NCBI GenBank assembly: GCA_963695675.1
Contig: CAVOGY010000005.1
Location: forward strand, 434,001 to 498,000
Length of the DNA stretch: 64,000 nt
Origin: DASUPK01 sp963695675
GTDB taxonomy: Bacteria; Actinomycetota; Thermoleophilia; Solirubrobacterales; 70-9
Direction of reading: 5' to 3'
The notes under the pieces were generated by a model. The model did not search any database. It was not told the DNA's origin and saw nothing but the letters and a program-made list of their open reading frames with translations. A program made the translations under genes and the position numbers. This document shows, in pieces, positions 49,947 to 58,912 of the stretch (positions within the stretch are counted from its first letter, which is position 1; every line of letters starts with the position of its first letter).

Positions 49947-51037
49947 GGCTGGCGATCATCGCGCCGCTCGTCGCCCCGATCCGCGAGCCACAGCGCGGCG
50001 GCTCTCAGGCGTTCATCTGCGACCTCGCGGGCGGGTTGATCGACCGCGGAGCGGAGGTGGCCCTCTACGCCGCCTCCGGATCGGAGCTGCCGGGTGTACC
50101 GGTGGTCGACGTCGGGGTCGATTCCGCGACCCTGAGCGCAAGCCTCTACCGGGCCTCCGGCGGCGGCACTGCCGATTCGGCCGCGGCAGAGAGTGCCTTT
50201 GCGGCCGTCTATTCGGCGGTGCGAGAGGACCGGTATGACGTCATCCACAACCACGCCTTCGACGCGCCGGCGATCAGCCTCGCCACCCGGCTGGAGGCCC
50301 CCGTCGTTCACACGGTCCACCTACCGCCCAGCGAGCCAGTTTCCGCCGCGCTCCGCCATGCCGCGAGCCGCGGCTCGCCGCCGACGGTGGCGACCGTGTC
50401 CGCCTTCCAGGCAACCGCCTGGCGCGCGGTCGTCACGGTCGACGCGATCCTGCCGTCGTACGTGCCGACCGCTCGCATCCCGTGGTCCCGGGCAGACGCG
50501 ACCGGCGCCCTGTTCGCCGGCAGACTGAGCCCCGAGAAGGGGGCGGCGGAGGCCATCGACATCGCCCAGGCGGCCGGAGTCCCGATCGACCTCTACGGAG
50601 ACAGCTACGACGCCGACTACGCCCGCGACCGGATCGACCCACGGCGTGACGAGGCGGGGGTCAGCCTTCACGCGGCGGTGCCGCGATCGACTCTGTGGGA
50701 GGCGATGGGTCGCGCGGCCGTCGTCCTCTGCCCGGCCGGATGGGATGAGCCGTTTGGAATGGTCGCCGCCGAGGCTCAGGCGTGCGGGACTCCCGTCGTC
50801 GCCTTCGAGCGCGGCGCGATCGGAGAGGTGATCGTCGACGGGGTGACGGGTTTTCTGGTCACTCCCGGCGACATCGGCTCTGCGGCCGACGCCGTCAGCA
50901 GGGCGAGCGGGCTGTCGCGCGCAAAGTGCCGCGCTCACGCCACCCGCCACCTGGACCTCGAACAGAGCCTCGACGCACACGAGCAGCTCTACCGGCACCT
51001 CGTCGGCGCTGCGACCGGGTCCGCCGTTCGTGGCTGA
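49943..51037 (+). CDS. Glycosyltransferase family 4 protein
   Basis: 364 residues of GT-B fold. The N-terminal half (MRLAIIAPLVAPIREPQRGG, FICDLAGGLIDRGAEVALYA) and the donor-binding half with FAGRLSPEKGAAEAIDIAQA and WDEPFGMVAAEAQACGTPVV, FERGAIGEVI are typical of GT4. It should transfer a sugar from an NDP-sugar. With the PTPS upstream and SDR downstream, a glycosylated pterin is the obvious idea; glycosylated pterins are known in cyanobacteria and green sulfur bacteria. Starts by ATGA overlap with the methyltransferase, and the SDR start overlaps its last eight bases. Confidence 0.9.
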   Translation: MRLAIIAPLVAPIREPQRGGSQAFICDLAGGLIDRGAEVALYAASGSELPGVPVVDVGVDSATLSASLYRASGGGTADSAAAESAFAAVYSAVREDRYDVIHNHAFDAPAISLATRLEAPVVHTVHLPPSEPVSAALRHAASRGSPPTVATVSAFQATAWRAVVTVDAILPSYVPTARIPWSRADATGALFAGRLSPEKGAAEAIDIAQAAGVPIDLYGDSYDADYARDRIDPRRDEAGVSLHAAVPRSTLWEAMGRAAVVLCPAGWDEPFGMVAAEAQACGTPVVAFERGAIGEVIVDGVTGFLVTPGDIGSAADAVSRASGLSRAKCRAHATRHLDLEQSLDAHEQLYRHLVGAATGSAVRG

Positions 51038-51755
51038 GTCGCGGCATTGGCTCGCCGGGCGGCTGGCGGTGGTGACGGGAGCCAGCGGTGGCATCGGAGC
51101 CGCCACCGCCGAGGCGGTTGCGGCAGCCGGCGCCCACGTCGTGCTTGCCTCGCGGGACAGCGAGGCACTCGACCGCGTCGCCGCACGGATTCGCGCAAAC
51201 GGCGGCGGGGCGACCCCCGCGCCAACCGACGTCAGGCGCGCCGACGAGGTCGAGCGGCTCTTCGGCGCGGTCGATGAGATCGGGAACCTGGGCGCCCTGG
51301 TTTGCGCCGCCGGTTTCCTGCGTTCGGTGCCGTTCGCGGATCTGACGCCGGAGGTATGGGAGGAGACGCTCGCTGTGAACCTGACTGGCTGCTTTCTTTG
51401 CTGCCGCGAGGCGTTCCTCGCCATGCGGCGCTCGGGCGAGGGTCGCATCGTCAACATCGCCTCGCTCTCGGGCGTCTACGCCACCGAGAAGTTCCCCGGG
51501 CTGGCCGCATACAACGTCTCGAAGTACGGCGTCGTCGGGCTCACGGAGGCGATCGCCGCCGAGGGGAAGCAGGGCGGCATCAGCGCCATCTGCATCAGCC
51601 CGGGGGCGGTCGACACCGAGATGCTTCGCCGAGCCAATCCCAACCTCCGCCCTGGCGTCACGCCCGACGAGGTCGCCGAGCTGATCGTCGCCCTGCTCGA
51701 CAGCCCCCTGGCGCCAGCCAGCGGAGCGAACATCCCACTCTTCACGAACGCCTAG
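51030..51755 (+). CDS. Short-chain dehydrogenase/reductase
   Basis: 241 residues. Cofactor motif TGASGGIG (16-23), NAG-like CAAGFLRSVP, the Ser in NIASLSGVY, and the catalytic YNVSKYGVVG are present. It is a classical SDR; in a pterin pathway it could reduce the side-chain keto groups as sepiapterin reductase does, but no specific sepiapterin-reductase residue can be claimed. GTG 51030 overlaps the GT4 gene by eight bases. It ends the four-gene operon and converges with the flavin reductase gene five bases away. Confidence 0.9.
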   Translation: MAESRHWLAGRLAVVTGASGGIGAATAEAVAAAGAHVVLASRDSEALDRVAARIRANGGGATPAPTDVRRADEVERLFGAVDEIGNLGALVCAAGFLRSVPFADLTPEVWEETLAVNLTGCFLCCREAFLAMRRSGEGRIVNIASLSGVYATEKFPGLAAYNVSKYGVVGLTEAIAAEGKQGGISAICISPGAVDTEMLRRANPNLRPGVTPDEVAELIVALLDSPLAPASGANIPLFTNA

Positions 51756-51759
51756 CCCG

Positions 51760-53016
51760 CTACTCGGCGAGCGACCACAAATCAACGCCCTCATCGGCGA
51801 GCTGCTCGGCTGCCGGCTGGGCTTGCGCGGCAACGAGGCGGGCAGACGCTGCCATCTCCGAGTCTTCGTCCAGCTCGGGGTCACCACCGCGGTCGAGGCC
51901 GACCGCCGCCAGCAGCACCCCCGACTTCAGATAGAAGCCGAGCAGCTTTCCGTCCTCCAGGCTCCCCCGGATCACGAATCGATCCCACTCGGTCGCATGG
52001 CCGGCGTACTCGAGCTTGTGCTCGTACTGATCGGACCAGAAGGTGTGGATGTAGTCGTATGGAGCGGTCGAGCCGAGCATCGACCGGGCAGCGGCACTCC
52101 CCATCTTCTCGCCGTTGTTGTAGTGCTCGACGCGAACCCGCCCGAAAAGCGGGTGGAGGTGATTGGCGACGTCCCCGGCCGCGTAGACGTCGGCGGCGCT
52201 GGCGCGACAGAGCTCGTCCACGAGGACGCCGTTGTCCAACGCCAGCGGCGAGGCGAGCTGCGGCACCTCCGGTTGGATTCCGACGCCGACGACCGCGAAG
52301 TCGCAGGGAATGCGATCCCCGCCCGCGGTGACGGCCGCCTCCACGCGGCCGGATCCCTCGAAGGCCGTGACCTTACTCTCGGGCAGGAGATCGACACCGT
52401 TGGCGCGATGGAATGCCCCCACCGCCCCGCCGACCTCCTTGCCCAGGATCCTCTCGAGAGGCGCGGTCCCCGGAAAGGCCGCCGTCACGCGAACCCCGAG
52501 CTGGGTGAGAGAGGCCGCCACCTCGCACCCGATGAAGCTCATGCCCACGACCACCGCCCGCCGATCGGTGACGGCCTCGCTCTTGATCGCCTCGCACTCC
52601 GCCACCGTCCGAAGCTGATGGATCCCCTCGAGGTCAGCCCCGGGGACGTCGATCCGGCGGTTCCGCCCACCCGTGGCTATGAGGAGCTTCTCGTATTCGA
52701 TCTCCTCACCCGACTCGAGGACGACCTTGTGCGCGTCCGCATCCACGGCGACGACGGTCGCCTCGAGTCTCTCGACGTTGTTCTCGCCGTACCACTCGGC
52801 GGGCCTGACGTACCAATCCTCGAGGGGCTCCTCCGATCGGAGGTAGGTTTTCGAAAGCGGAGGGCGGCCGAACGGGACGCCCGGTTCGCGTCCGATCAGG
52901 ACGACCCGGCCCTCGAACCCCTCGTCGCGAAGGGTCGCGGCCGCATTGCCTCCCGCGATGCCCGCGCCGAGGATTACGAACGGCTTGCCGGCTTCTCCCG
53001 CAGGCATCGGGCGCAT
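51760..53016 (-). CDS. FAD/NAD(P)-dependent ferredoxin-reductase-like oxidoreductase
   Basis: 418 residues. FAD site GAGIAGGNAAATLRDEGF, the RPPLSKTYL segment, the NAD(P) site VVVGMSFIGCEVAASL, the second FAD motif VYAAGDVANH and the C-terminal reductase domain (EYAGHATEWDRFVIRGSLED) mark a pyridine-nucleotide-disulphide oxidoreductase of the rhodocoxin/putidaredoxin reductase type. It should pass electrons to a ferredoxin or P450; neither is in the window. ATG 53016 or the ATG three codons later (MPAGEAGK) may be the start. It is divergent from the aldehyde dehydrogenase gene. Confidence 0.9.
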   Translation of the reverse strand: MRPMPAGEAGKPFVILGAGIAGGNAAATLRDEGFEGRVVLIGREPGVPFGRPPLSKTYLRSEEPLEDWYVRPAEWYGENNVERLEATVVAVDADAHKVVLESGEEIEYEKLLIATGGRNRRIDVPGADLEGIHQLRTVAECEAIKSEAVTDRRAVVVGMSFIGCEVAASLTQLGVRVTAAFPGTAPLERILGKEVGGAVGAFHRANGVDLLPESKVTAFEGSGRVEAAVTAGGDRIPCDFAVVGVGIQPEVPQLASPLALDNGVLVDELCRASAADVYAAGDVANHLHPLFGRVRVEHYNNGEKMGSAAARSMLGSTAPYDYIHTFWSDQYEHKLEYAGHATEWDRFVIRGSLEDGKLLGFYLKSGVLLAAVGLDRGGDPELDEDSEMAASARLVAAQAQPAAEQLADEGVDLWSLAE

Positions 53017-53132
53017 TCTGCCAGCGCCAGCCCTCTAGACGATGGCGCCCGACCCCCTCCCCCTGTGTTTCCTGGCTGCCCAGCCAGCATCGCTAGAGTC
53101 CGCTCCGGAACAGCTTCACGAGGAGAGTCAGC

Positions 53133-54671
53133 ATGGCGATCGACACTGCCGGCGAATCACGCGCAACCGCCGAGACGTTCGAGGTGATCAATCCGGCCGA
53201 CGGGTCGGTGATCGCGAATGTGCCGGTCGATGGCCCGGCCGAGGTCGCCGCGACCGTCGCCCGCGTCCGCGCCAACCAGCCGGCCTGGGAGGCGCTCGGC
53301 ATCAAGGGCCGCGCTCGGTGGCTGGGCAAGCTCCGCGACTGGCTGCTCGACCATCAGGACGAGATCGCAGACACGATGCAGCGTGAGACCGGCAAGGTCC
53401 GGGCGGAGGCGATGGGCGAGACGCCTTACATCACCGACCTGATCAACTTTTACGGGAAGAAGGCGCGCAGGTACATCGGCGACGAGCGCGTGCCGGCGCA
53501 CTCGCCGCTGATGAAGGTCAAGAAGCTCAAGGTCCAGTACCGGCCGTACCCGGTGGTGGGGGTGATCAGCCCGTGGAACTTCCCGCTGATCCTCTCGCTC
53601 GGCGACGCGATCCCCGCCCTGATCGCCGGCTGCGCCGTCGTCATCAAGCCATCCGAGATCACGCCCCTCGGCCCGGGCGAGATCGTCGAAGCCTGGAAGC
53701 GCGAGATCGGTGGCCCCGACGTCTTCGACGTGGTGAACGGCATGGGCGAAACGGGCTCGGCGCTCGTCGACGAGGTCGACTTCGTGCAGTTCACCGGGTC
53801 GGACCGGACCGCGAAGAAGGTGCTCGCCCGGGCGGCGGAGACGCTCACTCCGGTGAGCGCCGAGCTCGGCGGCAAGGATCCGATGATCGTGCTGCGCACC
53901 GCCAACCTCGACAAGGCCGTCAACGCAGCCACCTGGGGCGCGTTCGCCAACTCCGGGCAGATCTGCATCTCGGTCGAACGCATCTACGTCGAGGAGCCGA
54001 TCTACGACGAGTTCCTCACGCGCCTCGCCGACGAGGTCGGGAAGCTGAACCAGGGCATGGACGGCCCGGAGCACGGCAAGGACGTGGGCGCGATGACCTT
54101 CCCCGCTCAGACCGACATCGTCGAGTCCCACGTCGAGGACGCCCGCGAGAGCGGTGCGACCATCCTCACGGGCGGTGAGCGCGGCGACGGTCCAGGCGAC
54201 TGGTACAAGCCGACGGTGATCGCCAACGTCGATCACTCGATGAAGGTGATGCGCGACGAGACCTTCGGCCCGGTGGTCGGCGTGATGAAGGTCCGGGATG
54301 CCGATGAGGCAGTGCGGCTCGCGAATGACAGCCGCTACGGGCTGAACGCCTCGGTATTCGGCAGCACTCGTCAGGCCGAGGCGGTGGCGCGCCGCCTCGA
54401 GGTTGGCACCGCCAACGTCAATGACGTGCTGTCGGGATTTCTGGCCTCCGACGTGCCGATGGGCGGCTGGAAGGACTCGGGCATCGGCTTCCGGCACGGC
54501 GAATACGGGATCAAGAAGTTCGTCCGGCCGGAGTCACTGGTGATCACCCGCTTCGGGCAGAAGCGGGAGCCGCTGTACTTCCCTTACACGGACGAGCGGC
54601 GCCAGAAGCTGCGCAAGATCACCCAGTTCTTCACCGCACGCGACTGGCGCCGCCGCCTGGGTCGGCGCTAG
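53133..54671 (+). CDS. Aldehyde dehydrogenase family protein (succinate-semialdehyde-like)
   Basis: 512 residues. NAD(P) and active-site motifs are intact: PYPVVGVISPWNFPLILSLG, the Glu in AELGGKDPMI, and the catalytic Cys C278 in NSGQICISVERI. The end (RPESLVITRFGQKREPLYF) is longer than in GabD and matches actinobacterial succinate-semialdehyde dehydrogenases. The substrate is not certain. ATG 53133 follows GAGGAG. It is divergent from the flavin reductase and convergent with metE. Confidence 0.9.
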   Translation: MAIDTAGESRATAETFEVINPADGSVIANVPVDGPAEVAATVARVRANQPAWEALGIKGRARWLGKLRDWLLDHQDEIADTMQRETGKVRAEAMGETPYITDLINFYGKKARRYIGDERVPAHSPLMKVKKLKVQYRPYPVVGVISPWNFPLILSLGDAIPALIAGCAVVIKPSEITPLGPGEIVEAWKREIGGPDVFDVVNGMGETGSALVDEVDFVQFTGSDRTAKKVLARAAETLTPVSAELGGKDPMIVLRTANLDKAVNAATWGAFANSGQICISVERIYVEEPIYDEFLTRLADEVGKLNQGMDGPEHGKDVGAMTFPAQTDIVESHVEDARESGATILTGGERGDGPGDWYKPTVIANVDHSMKVMRDETFGPVVGVMKVRDADEAVRLANDSRYGLNASVFGSTRQAEAVARRLEVGTANVNDVLSGFLASDVPMGGWKDSGIGFRHGEYGIKKFVRPESLVITRFGQKREPLYFPYTDERRQKLRKITQFFTARDWRRRLGRR

Positions 54672-54751
54672 CTCGCCACTAGCTTGCGGCTGACAACTCC
54701 GAGTCGAGCCGCCGCGCCTCCTGCTCGAACCATTCCGAGACGAGGCGCAGC

Positions 54752-57124
54752 TCAGGGAGCTGGGACGAGCTCCTCGCGCAGCTGCTTGGCCGCCTGAACC
54801 ATGTTGCGCAGGCTGGGGTCGACCTCGGCCCAGGTGCGAGTCTTGAGGCCGCAGTCGGGGTTGACCCAGATCTGCTCGGGCCGCAGCACGCGCGCGGCCT
54901 CGTGGAGCAGCTCGACCATCTCCTCGGCGCTCGGCACCCGCGGCGAGTGGATGTCGTAGACGCCCGGGCCGATGTCGCTGCGGTAGCCCGTCTCCTCCCA
55001 AGCGTGAAGCAGTTCCATCCGGGAGCGGGCCGCCTCGATCAGGAGCACGTCCGCGTCCATCGACTGAATGTGCTCCATGATGTCGCCGAAGTCCGAGTAA
55101 CACATGTGTGTCTGGATCTGAGTGTCGTCCTTGACGACCGCGGTCGAAAGACGGAAGCAGTGGACCGCCCAGCTCAGGTACTCGTCCCAGCGGTCCTTGC
55201 GCAGGGGCAGTCCCTCGCGAATTGCGGGCTCATCGACCTGGATGATCTGGATACCTGCCCGCTCGAGATCCTCGACCTCGTCCCGGATCGCCAGCGCCAG
55301 CTGCTTGCAGGTGTCTGCGAGCGGCTGGTCATCGCGGACGAACGACCACTCGAGCATCGTCACCGGTCCGGTGAGCATGCCCTTGACGGGCCTCTCGGTG
55401 AGCGACTGGGCGTAGGTGATCCAATCGACGGTCATCTGCGACGGCCGGAGCACGTCGCCGAAGATGATCGGCGGCCGCACATAGCGTGAGCCGTAGGACT
55501 GCACCCAGGCGTTCTCCGTGAAGACGAATCCCTCCATCTGCTCGCCGAAGTACTGGACCATGTCGTTGCGCTCGGGCTCGCCGTGCACGAGCACGTCGAG
55601 GCCCACCTCCTCCTGGAAGCGGATGACCCGCTCGATCTCTTTCTGCATCGCCTCCTTGTAGGTGAGCCAGTCGATCTCGCCCTTCTTCAGCTTCATCCGC
55701 GTCTGGCGGATCTCGTCGGTTTGCGGATAGGAGCCGATCGTGCTCGAGGGAAAGAGCGCCGGCAACTCGATGCGCGCGCGCTGCGCCTGTTTGCGCTCCT
55801 CGAACGGGCTAGTGCGCCGATCGTGCTCTTCGTCGAGGGCCTCGATCCGGGCGCGGACCTCGACGGTGCTGGTGCGGGCGGACTCGCGCCGGAAATCTCG
55901 AGCGCGGTCGTTCGCGTCGAGCTCGTCGGCGATCGCCTCGCGCCCCTCTGCCATCCCCTTCGCGAGGGTCGCAACCTCGCCTACCTTCTGGACCGCGAAC
56001 GCCATCCAGGAGCGCATCTCGTCGTCGAGGTCGGCGTCGACGCCCGCGGGCTCCGCGTCGAGATCGATCGGTACGTGAAGCAGAGAGCAGCTCGTGGAGA
56101 CGACGAGCTGCTCGGTGCGGGTCAGCAGTCCGTCCAGTGCGTCGAGCGAATGCTCGAGATGATCGATCCACACGTTCCGCCCATTGACGATCCCGGCGAA
56201 GAGCCACTGATCGCCGAGGCCCTCCTGGGTGGCGATGAACTCGGCGTTGTGCCGGCCGCCGTGCTCGTGGACCGCCGGGTCGAGCACGTTCCCGTGGACT
56301 GAGCCGGTGAAGTCCAGGCCGACGCCCTCGATCGGCAGGTCGCGCAGGATCCCATAGGCGTCCCCGACGTGATCGAAGTAGGTCTTGACGACGATCCGCG
56401 GGCGCTCGTGAACCTTGCAGAGCTCCTCGTAGGCCAGCCGCAGGGCGTCGAGCTCCTTCTCGGAGCGGTCCTCGACGAAGCAGGGCTCGTCGAGCTGGAC
56501 CCAGGTCGCGCCCTGCTCGGCGAGCTTCTCGATCACCTCCCCGTAGACCTCGACGAGATCCTCGATCAGGTCGAGGGCATCGAACCGCTCGGATACGCCA
56601 TCCGCCGGCTTCGAGAGCAGCAGGAAGCTGACCGGGCCGATCAGCACCGGGACCGTGTCGATGCCAAGCTCCTCCATCGCCTCGGCGTGCTCGTCGAAGG
56701 GCTTGGAGCTCGACAGCGAGAACTTCGTGCCGGGCCCGAGCTCGGGGACGATGTAGTGGTAGTTCGTGTCGAACCACTTGGTCATCTCCATCGCAGTCAC
56801 GTCGACGTCATCGGTCTGTCGGCCGCGCGCCATCGCGAAGTAGGTGTCCAGGTCGACCTGGCCCCCGCCCCAGCCATAGCGCTCGGGGACGGCGCCGACC
56901 AGCGCGATCGTGTCGAGCACCTGGTCGTAATAGGAGAAGTCGTTGGAGGGGATCAGATCGATCCCCCGATCCTGCATCAGCTTCCAGTTCTCCAACCTGA
57001 TCCGGCGGGCGGTCGATGCAAGGTCGTCGGCGGAGGTCTCGCCGCGCCAGTACCCCTCGGTCGCGAACTTGAGTTCCCGATTGCGCCCGATGCGGGGGAA
57101 GCCGGAGATGTTGGAGAGCGCCAT
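54752..57124 (-). CDS. metE: Cobalamin-independent methionine synthase
   Basis: 790 residues, full length. N-terminal duplicated domain starts SNISGFPRIGRNRELKFATE. In the C-terminal catalytic half SSTIGSYPQTDEIRQTRMKL, QVDEPAIREGLPLRKDRWDE, and the zinc ligands in THMCYSDFGDI and VNPDCGLKTRTW are present. It moves a methyl group from methyltetrahydrofolate (polyglutamate) to homocysteine without B12. The ATG at 57124 begins MALSNISGFP; a longer frame upstream is not supported. I saw no B12 or SAM riboswitch in front. Confidence 0.97.
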   Translation of the reverse strand: MALSNISGFPRIGRNRELKFATEGYWRGETSADDLASTARRIRLENWKLMQDRGIDLIPSNDFSYYDQVLDTIALVGAVPERYGWGGGQVDLDTYFAMARGRQTDDVDVTAMEMTKWFDTNYHYIVPELGPGTKFSLSSSKPFDEHAEAMEELGIDTVPVLIGPVSFLLLSKPADGVSERFDALDLIEDLVEVYGEVIEKLAEQGATWVQLDEPCFVEDRSEKELDALRLAYEELCKVHERPRIVVKTYFDHVGDAYGILRDLPIEGVGLDFTGSVHGNVLDPAVHEHGGRHNAEFIATQEGLGDQWLFAGIVNGRNVWIDHLEHSLDALDGLLTRTEQLVVSTSCSLLHVPIDLDAEPAGVDADLDDEMRSWMAFAVQKVGEVATLAKGMAEGREAIADELDANDRARDFRRESARTSTVEVRARIEALDEEHDRRTSPFEERKQAQRARIELPALFPSSTIGSYPQTDEIRQTRMKLKKGEIDWLTYKEAMQKEIERVIRFQEEVGLDVLVHGEPERNDMVQYFGEQMEGFVFTENAWVQSYGSRYVRPPIIFGDVLRPSQMTVDWITYAQSLTERPVKGMLTGPVTMLEWSFVRDDQPLADTCKQLALAIRDEVEDLERAGIQIIQVDEPAIREGLPLRKDRWDEYLSWAVHCFRLSTAVVKDDTQIQTHMCYSDFGDIMEHIQSMDADVLLIEAARSRMELLHAWEETGYRSDIGPGVYDIHSPRVPSAEEMVELLHEAARVLRPEQIWVNPDCGLKTRTWAEVDPSLRNMVQAAKQLREELVPAP

Positions 57125-57444
57125 CGCGCCAAGGCTAACGAGATGGTCATATCGGCTGCGATCTCGCCCGTTGGCCCCGCCCGGGGCCTGCACCCCCCGT
57201 ACCCTTCTCCGCCAGGTCCGAGCGCGACTAACTGCGCGCGGTGCACGAGCGCGTCGGCGACGGACCGGTCGAGTCAGAGACTGAGGCGGGCGGCGAGCCC
57301 GTCAGCGCCTGAGGGCGTTCGGCCAGCACCATCCGGGCCCCGGACCCCTTTCTCGCGAGCCGCAGATCACGTATGACAATATGACCTATTGAACCCTGCC
57401 TGCCGATCCGGCGGGCCGGAAGACTTCGAGTTGAGGAGAGAGAG
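57125..57444. other. Divergent intergenic region between metE and an aldehyde dehydrogenase gene
   Basis: 320 bases without a convincing gene. No riboswitch was recognised. It holds GGTCATAT (57145-57152) and its inverse ATATGACC (57379-57386) near the two ends, the latter as part of a direct repeat TATGAC-AA-TATGAC (57372-57385). Such sites could bind a shared regulator. Promoters were not otherwise clear. The aldehyde dehydrogenase has a good GAGGAGAGAG ribosome site. Confidence 0.6.
57372..57385 (+). promoter_or_regulatory. Direct repeat TATGAC-AA-TATGAC
   Basis: Two copies of TATGAC separated by AA in an AT-rich patch 60 bases before the aldehyde dehydrogenase start. It could be an operator or hold a -10 hexamer (TATGAC). 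Confidence 0.35.
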
Positions 57445-58908
57445 ATGGCGGTCGCGGTGGCAGAGCAGAACCTTCTGATCGGCGGGGAGTGGGTCGGGGC
57501 GAAGTCCGGCAAGGAGACCGAGCAGACGAACCCGTATACGGAGGAGACGGTCGGTCGCGCCGCAGCCGCGGGGCCCGACGACGTCGACGCCGCGGTGAAA
57601 GCCGCGCAGGACGCCTTCGAGGCCTGGGGCTTCGGCCCGCCGGCCGCGCGCCGTGAGGTCCTGCTCAAGGCCGCCGACCTGATCCAGGAGCGGGCCGAGG
57701 AGATCGCCGCGATCGTCACCGAGGAGACCGGCGGCACCTTCGGCTGGGGGATGTTCAACTGCCAGCTCGCCAGCGGGATGATGCGTGAGGCCGGCGCCCA
57801 GGCCTATGCGGTCACCGGCCAGGTGATCCCGTCCGACATCCCCGGCGCGATGGCCCTTGCTCGCCGCCAGCCCGCGGGCGTCGTGGTCGGCATAGCGCCG
57901 TGGAACGCCCCGGTGATCCTCGGCACCCGGGCGATCGCGACGCCGCTCGGCTATGGCAACACCGTGATCCTGAAGGGCTCCGAGCTCTGCCCCCGGACGC
58001 ACGCCCAGGTCGTTCGCTGCGTCCAGGACGCCGGCGCGCCCGAGGGAGTCATCAACTACCTGACCAACGATCCCGGCGACGCCCCCGAGGTGATCGAGGC
58101 GCTGATCGCCCATCCCGGCACCCGGCGGATCAACTTCACCGGCTCCACGAAGGTCGGCAGGATCATCGCCGAGAGGTGCGGCGCGCACCTGAAGAAGTGC
58201 CTGCTCGAGCTGGGCGGCAAGGCGCCGATGATCGTGATGGCCGACGCCGATCTCGACGAGGCGGTCAACGCGGCCAACTTCGGCGCCTTCATGCACTCGG
58301 GCCAGATCTGCATGGCGACCGAGCGGATCATCGTCGACAGCGAGGTGGCCGGCGAGTTCACCGACGGCCTGGTCAAGAAGGCGAGCGCGATGACGGTCGG
58401 CGACCCGACCAACCCGGAGACGATGATCGGGCCGCTGATCAACAAGGCCCATCTGCAGCACGTCACCGAGCTAGTCGACGACGCCGTCGCGAAGGGAGCC
58501 GAGGTGAAGACCGGCGGCGAGGCCGAGGGCCCCTGCTACAAGCCGACCGTGCTCACCGAGGTGACTCCGGAGATGCGGGTCTACTCGGAGGAGTCGTTCG
58601 GCCCGATCGTCCCGATCCTGGAGTACTCGGACGTGAACGAAGCGATCGCGACCGCCAACGACACGAACTACGGCCTCGCGGGCGCCGTGTTCAGCCGCGA
58701 CATCCCGACCGCGCTCGAGGTCGCGCAGCGGATCGAGAGCGGCATCTGCCACGTCAACAACTCGACCGTCCACGACGAGCCGCAGATGCCGTTCGGCGGA
58801 GTCAAGGAGAGCGGCTGGGGCCGGTTCGGCGGCAGCGCGGCGCTCGAGGAGTTCACGGACATTCACTGGACGATGGTCATGGGCCAGCCGCGCGAGTACC
58901 CGATCTAG
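57445..58908 (+). CDS. Aldehyde dehydrogenase (aromatic aldehyde type)
   Basis: 487 residues. NAD site PAGVVVGIAPWNAPVILGTR, the active Glu in LLELGGKAPMIV and Cys C289 in HSGQICMATERI, with a C-terminus NNSTVHDEPQMPFGGVKESG. This last motif and the N-terminal NLLIGGEWVG resemble vanillin/benzaldehyde/salicylaldehyde dehydrogenases. The ThDP decarboxylase gene follows after four bases, so aldehyde made by that enzyme could be the substrate. ATG 57445 has GAGGAGAGAG upstream. Confidence 0.9.
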   Translation: MAVAVAEQNLLIGGEWVGAKSGKETEQTNPYTEETVGRAAAAGPDDVDAAVKAAQDAFEAWGFGPPAARREVLLKAADLIQERAEEIAAIVTEETGGTFGWGMFNCQLASGMMREAGAQAYAVTGQVIPSDIPGAMALARRQPAGVVVGIAPWNAPVILGTRAIATPLGYGNTVILKGSELCPRTHAQVVRCVQDAGAPEGVINYLTNDPGDAPEVIEALIAHPGTRRINFTGSTKVGRIIAERCGAHLKKCLLELGGKAPMIVMADADLDEAVNAANFGAFMHSGQICMATERIIVDSEVAGEFTDGLVKKASAMTVGDPTNPETMIGPLINKAHLQHVTELVDDAVAKGAEVKTGGEAEGPCYKPTVLTEVTPEMRVYSEESFGPIVPILEYSDVNEAIATANDTNYGLAGAVFSRDIPTALEVAQRIESGICHVNNSTVHDEPQMPFGGVKESGWGRFGGSAALEEFTDIHWTMVMGQPREYPI

Positions 58909-58912
58909 CCCG

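Noticed and set aside
57125..57444. A riboswitch (B12 or SAM) in front of metE
   Set aside because: No B12 box, SAM-type core or terminator could be found by eye in this region.
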